A DNA stretch of 64,000 nucleotides from Diphasiastrum complanatum (taxonomy: Eukaryota > Streptophyta > Lycopodiopsida > Lycopodiales > Lycopodiaceae). Under the pieces are notes generated by a model. That model worked only from the letters and a program-made list of their open reading frames with translations. It searched no databases and was not told the origin of the DNA. Location of the stretch: contig CM055100.1 of assembly GCA_029204225.1 (NCBI GenBank), positions 45,347,685 through 45,411,684 of the forward strand, in the 5' to 3' direction. A program made the position numbers and the translations under genes. This document shows, one piece after another, positions 57,668 to 64,000 of this stretch (the stretch's first letter is position 1; the number at the start of each line of letters is the position of its first letter).

Positions 57668-57672
57668 GGCTC
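57668..57672. repeat. Right target-site duplication GGCTC
   Basis: Identical to 3656-3660; the copia A frame resumes with the next base. Confidence 0.9.
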
Positions 57673-58335
57673 CTTGATTTATCTTACTATAACTAGGCCT
57701 GATCTAACTTATAGTGTAGGTAAACTTAGCCAATCTATGCAAAATCCATTGGTTTGTCATTGGAAAAATGCAAAAAGGGTGTTGAGGTGCATCTCGGCCA
57801 CCAAGAACTTTGGCATTTTATATGATGGATCTAATCTTGCCTTAAGGGCATATTTGGATGCTGATTTTGTAGGTGATAAGGTGGATAGGAGGTCCACAAG
57901 TGCTTTTGTTACTTTCCTTTGCAATGGCATAGTGTCTTGGCTTTCCAAAAAGCAAGATACTATTTCTCTATCTTCAACCAAATCGGAATACAAGGCACTA
58001 ACATCCACAACAAAGGAGATCCTGGTTGAAGAGGCTTTTGGTGGAGTTGCAAGTCATGGAGGCCGAGGAGCAGCCAATAATATTTTGTGACAACCAATAA
58101 GCCAAGCATTAGCAACCAATCCCACATTCCATGAAAGGAGAAAGCACATCGAGATTGCTCACCATTTTGTGAGGGAAAAGGTTCAAGCAAAGGAGATCAA
58201 GATACATCATGTGTCTTTTTTAGATTGCCTTGCTGATCTACTCACTAAAGCTTTGCCAAAGGCTTCATTTATCAAGTTAAGATCAGCTTTAGGAGTTGTA
58301 GATAGATGTACTATAATTGTATCACATAAAAATTG
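57673..58335 (+). pseudogene. Copia A RNase H, 3' part of the split gene
   Basis: Continues RLVGS with LIYLTITRPDLTYSVGKLSQ, LRAYLDADFVGDKVDRRSTS, SWLSKKQDTISLSSTKSEYK, and past a stop at 58088, HERRKHIEIAHHFVREKV and LADLLTKALPKASFIKLR. Standard copia RT end and RNase H. Confidence 0.9.
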
Positions 58336-58343
58336 AGGAGGAG

Positions 58344-59040
58344 TGTTAGAATTTAGCAATTTTCACATGGTTTTTGATGTATTTTTGACATCTATGTGGA
58401 TCCACACATGTGAGGACCTGTCCACACGTGTGAAATGACACTTGTAATATTCAGATCCATTTTGATTAGCTTTCATTTGAGTCTAATATGACATCTCCTA
58501 AATTATAGGAGTTAGGTCCTAGATTGTAGGAATCTAGAAGGTCAACACAAACCACCAATGGATGATGTGGCAAACTTGATAGATCTTATCCAAAGTGGAT
58601 ATGGATGAGTACAATGAGCTGTCCCACACGTGCTGGATGCAGCTTAGAGAGAGGTTATGATGATTATGTACTTGATCCATGATGGATCCATTATTGAGCT
58701 AATGATGAGAAACATTGGTTTGTGAAGCAATCTTGGTGTTTACACTCTCTTAACCACTTTCTTTGTGGATGAATGCTTAGTAAATGTTTAGTAAACTATT
58801 TCTCTGTTATCAGGCCATACATTAGCTGTACTTCACACGTGTGAAGTAGTGGGTCATCATATTTTGATTGTTCTTGCTTGGAATCACAAAGATTGTCAAG
58901 TAGAAGCTAGATTTGGAAGCTAATCTTGATATAGATCAAGATCCCAAGCTACCAATCACTCTTTGTGATCATTTGTAGATCAAATTCAGTTCTTTACTCT
59001 GAAATTTGACAAGAAGACGCTATTGCCATATTTTGTGAGG
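58344..59040 (+). repeat. Copia A 3' LTR
   Basis: A GAGGAGGAG tract is followed by TGTTAGAATTTAGC at 58344. It contains repeated CACACGTGTG-type palindromes near 58405, 58423 and 58838. The right end is not fixed because no 5' partner was found. Confidence 0.6.
58829..58848. repeat. Perfect 20-bp palindrome with CACGTG core
   Basis: TACTTCACACGTGTGAAGTA reads the same on both strands. CACGTG is the plant G-box recognised by bZIP and bHLH factors; placed in an LTR it may be an enhancer (inference). Confidence 0.7.
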
Positions 59041-59267
59041 GTGCCAAAAAATCTAAACGAAGTGTATTTCATCCAAGTTCATTTAGTTGGAGCTCTTATA
59101 TTCAACCGCACCTTGTAGTCTAAAGTGTATTTCAATTATACCAATGTTCGAAATGATCCAAACTTGACCACTACCATAATCCACAAAATAATAGTTGAAT
59201 TTGGCAATAGTCTTCTTGAGATTCTTTACAGCTTAATAATATTGCCAAAGAAAGTAAAAATCAAACA

Positions 59268-60641
59268 GTGTTGGCATATTTGTCTATGTTGGTTGCTTTG
59301 AAAATTTTCAAAAAAATCAAAATAAGATCTATACTAGTGGGTCATATTCACGTTCAAATCGATCAAATGTTTAGCTGCTTTTTCAAAAAGCTGAGATGCA
59401 AAAAAGCTTTTTCTTTGCCGGTACTGCAGAGTATTATCGAGGAGTCGTACATGTTTAGACCAAATGTGTTTTTACTATGACACACATTTGATTTGAGAGA
59501 CTACATAAAAACGGCAGAGGAACATTGCACTGCACCAATAAATTATATTATTTTCAACATCAATTCAAAATTGAAAATGATATTGGTGGCATCACATTGT
59601 TGTGGGCAAAGCAATTTTCAAACTCTACGGAATGGTTACCATTTGATGGAGTTCGTTTCTTACAGAATGTGCCCTCTTCTCAAGTTAAGCTTGCATGTGT
59701 GTCTCACCTAACTTCTACAATGGAAGAGCAAAAGGCTCAAAGAGAACGTCGTCTAGTTGATCCATTTGCGGCTTTAAACTTTTTGGAAACGACGATTCAA
59801 GCAGCATACCAATTTTTTGATGAGTTTGACCGACATTGGTGGGTGGATTTTTTTGAAGAGCAAATGGTAAGTTTGTTTAACTTGGGAGATGCAAACTCGT
59901 CTGAGGAGTTTCACTAGCCGTTTAGATTTAAAACTTCAACAATGACAGTTGATTCCTCTGTTGTTGCCCAACAGGCTGAGTATTTGACCCTTGTGCAGAA
60001 TAAAGAACATAAGATTTATTTGGGTCCTAGAAAAAGTCGACAAATTGTAAATGATGCCAAGGCTAAATGGTCCTGTAACCTCAATGAATAAAGGTGGGAA
60101 ATCTCATTGCACTTTTGGCATTGAAAAATAATGAAAGTCATCCATTTTGGATTGCTAAAGTGATTGGCTTCATTCAGAGCGATGACACCAAGATTGTACA
60201 TGTGCACTGCATGCGTACCGTTTTAGCAAATGCTTTTTTCGGAAGGTACGTGCTAGAAATGTTACAATTAGATCCAAAGGGCAAGCGGAAGCGTTCAACA
60301 AAGGATCAACCAAGAGTGGATGACATAAATCTTGGAGATGTGGATGTACTTGCATTGAATTTCGAGTTGACAATGATGAATCATTTACGTCAACAATGTC
60401 TATTTTGCAAGAACGTCTTGGATCAAGTACACAACCATCATCTTCGGCTCGTCTTCAACATAGGAAAGCCACATTACAAAATTTTCTCTCAACATTGGAG
60501 GCCGATTCGGATGAGAATTTGCCAATAGACTCTAATGAGGAAGATGGATCGTCAACTTCTTCAGCTGAAAAAGAAAGTCTTGATAATATTTCAAGCACTG
60601 AGTTGAGAGAACTTAGTGAAAATTCTATGGAACTTGAATTG
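59268..60641 (+). pseudogene. Transposase-like gene relic (GHTHxDIDQ-type) with acidic tail
   Basis: Disrupted by stops and frame changes. The first part reads ILVGHIHVQIDQMFSCFFKK then LPVLQSIIEESYMFRPNVFL, resembling the GHTHEDIDQ..FS motif of plant proteins with a DUF7869-like domain associated with DNA transposons. Next LVDPFAALNFLETTIQAAYQ and FDEFDRHWWVDFFEEQM (about 59745-59870), then HPFWIAKVIGFIQSDD, a basic GKRKRSTKDQ and, after a frameshift near 60395, a Ser/Glu-rich tail ending at 60641. I am fairly confident it is a transposon-derived relic, less so of the family. Confidence 0.45.
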
Positions 60642-62146
60642 TAAAAATATATATATATATACATAATTTATTTTCAGTGTTTTCAAAATTTGTAGATTTA
60701 TTGTAACTTGCTTCAAATGTATATTGTGGGTTGTTTTCATAAAATTCGATTTAGACTTTCAAAACACCATAAATGTTTGTATATTTTGCATATTTTGAAC
60801 ATTCTTATTTTTCAGGATTTTACAAAAAAAAAGAATTACATTTTACAAGGTTTTTTTTTTTTTTTTTTGTGCAAAAGAGCATATTGTTTGCCAAAAAAAT
60901 TTGTGGTTTTCAAAATAAATTTCATGAAAAAGCATGTTTTTGGCAAAAATTAAAAAATAGAAAAAAATTACCTATTTTTAGGATATTGTTCCATTTCAAA
61001 AGATTTCGTGTTTAGTGATATACTAAGTTTCAAATGCTAAAATGTAGCTTCAATCAATGACATACTGAAATTTGTGAATGCATAATTTTGGAACTATGAA
61101 CAAATTTGAAAATTTGTGATATGAAATCATTTATAAAAGTATCATTATGACGGTGATTTGAGTAGAATTGTCAATCAAATAACGATTATAGCTTTTATTG
61201 ATTGATACAATTCTAGAATTGTTCAACTCAATGAGCTTAGTATTGAGTCTTTGAAGTTGTTATTGATCTGAGCCAATGACACCTTGAAAATGTGATTCAA
61301 GGATAGTTGAAGTCCCAAGTGATGCAATATTGGAAATAAATTTCTAAAAATTGTTGTTTATGATGAAGAGATGTTCGTGTGTTTGAGGTCTCATATCATG
61401 TTTTAAAACACAAGAATAACTTGATTTTAAAATTGATCAGTCCATTAATGTGAGGTATAAGTGGTGGGTGTTACTTTGGTACAATTCACAAACTTTTCAC
61501 ATGATGACATACTACATTGATCATGAATATTCCTATCCTCATGTGAGTTACTTTCCATGAGCAATTTGATTATGAAAAGCAAGAATATCACATATAAGAT
61601 TATCCACATTTGATTTATGTACATATGGTTTGTAGACTAGCATGCACTCCATAGCAACGACAAGGCCTTTCTCTTGCTTATGTATACCATTCCAGATTAA
61701 CAACGCATGCTAAAACTAAAACTAAAACAAGAGCTCATAAAATCAATAAAAAAGAAAAGAAGGGTTGACAGGTCCTTCAACTTGTTATCAAACTAAGTAC
61801 ATGAGAACAACATCACTAGACAAGTTAGATGGAGCAGATTTCGGCGTCCAAATGTATAGACTTGTTGTTGCTACAACAATCGCATAACATAGTAACGAAG
61901 AACCGAAGCTTTCTAAACAGCTTGACGATTGCATTTAATTTAAGCACATCATGATAAGTGTTCTTGCAATTGGATGATAATAACACTCAATGATCCATCC
62001 AATTCAATGGCCACCCAGTTGATAGCAGAGTACTAATATATTTGCCCTTGTGCATTCATGCATGTATTAAGCAATGATCGGTGAAGAAATCAGAAAAACG
62101 ATAACAATTGATACTATATTAGCAAAGGAAATGGAGGCGAGGATGG
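60642..62146. other. AT-rich intergenic region
   Basis: Homopolymer T and A tracts around 60830-60970 and no supported gene. The right end is the 3' flank of the minus-strand protease gene. Confidence 0.5.
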
Positions 62147-63505
62147 CTACAATGAGTCGCACTTTGTAGGTTTCCAAGAAAGTTGAGACTTGCCCAGATC
62201 GAATAACAATTGATAATTCTGCTGCATTACGTTGCCTATTATCTGGAGACCTTTTAAGTCCGGTGAGCTTGCAATCACAGCCAGACAATAAGCATTAGGG
62301 TTAGCATCATCTATTTTTATAAAGGAGTTGGTGTGTGGGAGAGCTATGGATGCATGTTGAAAGTGCAGCGTCAGGTTGGGAAACTGGTATGCTAGTTGGC
62401 TTGAGGCGTCGAGACAATATGAAAAGCCTTGAATGGAGTAGTCTATTTCTGGTAGTTTGACGAGGCTTCTGAATGCGGCCTCAACTTTGGACAGGACTGT
62501 AGGTTGAAGGATCGTGAGCGTGGTGCCAGAATCTATTAAGGTGCCTCCAGCTACGAAAACCGGGGGAATAGCGATGGGCTTTCCAGCTCCCACGCTGACG
62601 GCCTGCAAGTCGACCATGTAAAAACTGGGTAGAAGTGGGCTTGGGATGATGGGGATGACTTGAATTCCTGGACCTTGAAGTGCTGCCGATGCGCCGAAGA
62701 CGAGCTTACTTTTTGCTGTTGTAGGAGCATCAAGCGCAAGCAAACAGTAGGAGAACTTGTTCTGGATCAAAGAACCCAGCTGGGAGACGAAAGAGATCTT
62801 ACCTTTGCCAAGACCAAACAAGCCTGGCAAATCTGCGACCTCCTGCGATCCAGTATTAAGGCACCCGAAGGAAATGCCCTTGATTGCTTGGGGCTTGCCA
62901 TCGAGTCCAAACAGCGTGATAGTCTCTGTTGCAAAGCCTCCAGAAATACTAGTACCATCGCCATATTTCTCTTCAAATCTGCAGGAAGTGCTGCTTCCAC
63001 ATGTTTTTAGATCTTGCAGGTCTGCACATTTCTGGTCTGTGCAAAGGATGGGCTTGTACGTTGCAGAGGCTTTAGGGTGGAAGATGGGACCTACACCTGG
63101 GGGACCTTTGTAAGGATCGGATTTGACCCAAATCAGGTCACTGCCAGTATCGATAATGCCTTTGAAGGTGACAGGGGGGGTGCCGACGTTTAGGACCATG
63201 CCATACTCATGAATTGTGGGGAGAGCTGAGACCGGTGTGACAAGATCTTTATCAGTAGAAGTGTTAGCAGCAGCAGCCGAGAGCATGCGGTAAGCAATGG
63301 CACTGTGCCGCTTTTTGCTTATTTTCACAGATCGAATCATCCTATCCAAACGGGATTCATTTGGAGACGGCAATTGGCGAAACAATGCAGCCGTGATGAA
63401 AGGTCCGGCTTCCACTGCAGCTGCAGCATCATGCAAACCGCGCGCAAGCGTAGCAATAGCTAAGATGAGGATGACTGAGAGGCAGAAGCACTGAAACATC
63501 CCCAT
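62147..63505 (-). CDS. Nepenthesin-type aspartic protease (A1 family), 452 aa
   Basis: ATG at 63505 (MGMFQCFCLSVILILAIATL) gives a secretory signal peptide; an upstream in-frame TTG is not used. A propeptide of about 75 residues precedes EYGMVLNVGTPP. The catalytic aspartates are DTGS (119-122) and DSGT (325-328), with YGDG of the flap at 181-184. Four cysteines between residues 155 and 175 form the nepenthesin-specific insert, and further cysteine pairs lie in the C-terminal lobe. The end IIGNVMQQNYQLLFDL is typical of plant apoplastic aspartic proteases of the CDR1/nepenthesin group. The frame is complete and intronless. Expected role: extracellular protein cleavage in defence or development. 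It lies outside the 54-kb block. Confidence 0.9.
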   Translation of the reverse strand: MGMFQCFCLSVILILAIATLARGLHDAAAAVEAGPFITAALFRQLPSPNESRLDRMIRSVKISKKRHSAIAYRMLSAAAANTSTDKDLVTPVSALPTIHEYGMVLNVGTPPVTFKGIIDTGSDLIWVKSDPYKGPPGVGPIFHPKASATYKPILCTDQKCADLQDLKTCGSSTSCRFEEKYGDGTSISGGFATETITLFGLDGKPQAIKGISFGCLNTGSQEVADLPGLFGLGKGKISFVSQLGSLIQNKFSYCLLALDAPTTAKSKLVFGASAALQGPGIQVIPIIPSPLLPSFYMVDLQAVSVGAGKPIAIPPVFVAGGTLIDSGTTLTILQPTVLSKVEAAFRSLVKLPEIDYSIQGFSYCLDASSQLAYQFPNLTLHFQHASIALPHTNSFIKIDDANPNAYCLAVIASSPDLKGLQIIGNVMQQNYQLLFDLGKSQLSWKPTKCDSL

Positions 63506-63604
63506 TACACGCTTTGGCAGCAAGGCTGCAAATGTCCTTCTTCCGTGTGCCAGCTCGCTGCTTCGCTGATCACTGGTAGCGGTATCGCCCAGATCTAGTT
63601 CTAT

Positions 63605-63617
63605 GGACTATATAACA
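63605..63617 (-). promoter_or_regulatory. Putative TATA box of the aspartic protease gene
   Basis: The minus strand reads ATGTTATATAGTC about 100 bases upstream of the ATG, a plausible TATA position giving a 5' UTR of roughly 70 bases. Confidence 0.45.
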
Positions 63618-64000
63618 TGAGGAGAAGCTGGGTGGCTGGCATCACATTTAGTGTGAGCACAACAACAACAGAAAAGGTAAATATATATTATTCTCATCCA
63701 AAATAGAGCGTGAGCTGAGGCAGTTTTGCAGTGTGTGAACTGTTAAACACTTTTAGAATGTAGGTGTGAAGCTGCGATGGAGACAAACCTTGGAGATACA
63801 TATACATAGATTCTGGAGATCATATTCATATATATATATATATACATAGATATGTGCCCTTGAGGCGTCCGCCTCATATGTGTGCGATGGTAGAATCACT
63901 ACGTGAGTGTGCCTGCCATGGCATTCCACCAACCATCCAAGAGTGGTGAGCATCAATTGCATATGGAGAGCGCCCACCAACCTTCATATGCTGGTGGGTC
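63618..64000. other. Upstream flank of the protease gene
   Basis: No gene seen. A TA-rich tract lies near 63826-63850. The 63890-64000 stretch is not assigned. Confidence 0.4.

Noticed and set aside
1-64000. tRNA, rRNA or organellar insertions
   Set aside because: No cloverleaf-like or rRNA-like stretch was noticed by eye; without a covariance search small RNA genes cannot be fully excluded.

Overview
The window looks like nuclear DNA of a land plant with a large, transposon-rich genome. The three intact protein genes belong to plant families: a telomere-type Myb protein with introns up to 11 kb, an intronless F-box-like gene and a nepenthesin-type secreted aspartic protease. The rest is mostly Ty1/copia, Ty3/gypsy and hAT remains. 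The species cannot be fixed from sequence alone; a fern or another seed-free or gymnosperm-like lineage would fit the intron length and repeat load (inference).

Layout. 0.8-3.66 kb is the first four fifths of a decayed Ty1/copia element (copia A). It stops inside the codon run for RLVGS and resumes exactly in frame at 57.67 kb. The break is filled by a 54,007-bp block (3661-57667) bounded by two 813-bp direct LTRs (18 substitutions, no indels), flanked by the 5-bp duplication GGCTC, with a primer binding site just inside the left LTR. By every structural criterion this is one retroelement insertion, yet it contains two intact host-type genes and many other elements.

Inside the block: 4.5-10.8 kb is a mosaic of a gypsy protease, an inverted LTR fragment, a copia integrase scrap, an unrecognised coiled-coil ORF and an LTR (family Z). 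11.8-32.7 kb is a complete six-exon gene for an 897-residue telomere-repeat-binding-like Myb protein. Its intron 2 holds a GC-rich palindromic repeat array (14.3-16.2 kb), a recently inserted but RT-deleted copia (16.2-18.7 kb) and an intron-containing hAT transposase relic (19.9-24.1 kb). Introns 4 and 5 hold a copia RT scrap, a small MITE family with roughly 11-bp target duplications, and clusters of short self-complementary words. 33.9-38.6 kb holds two truncated copia elements (C, D), 38.6-39.6 kb the D LTR, 40.3-43.4 kb a minus-strand gypsy gag with its LTR, and 43.7-49.7 kb a copia (F) bounded by LTRs and an ATATG duplication, with non-TG/CA ends. 50.6-52.0 kb is the F-box-like gene. 55.1-56.8 kb holds a D-type LTR and a second copy of the unrecognised ORF, next to the right LTR.

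Right of the block: the end of copia A and its 3' LTR (57.7-59 kb), a decayed transposase-like gene (59.3-60.6 kb), about 1.5 kb of AT-rich DNA, and the aspartic protease gene on the minus strand (62.1-63.5 kb).

The genes do not form a pathway. The point of interest is architectural: host genes sit between the two LTRs of one target-site-flanked insertion, and the retroelement family carries a conserved ORF of unknown function directly before its 3' LTR.
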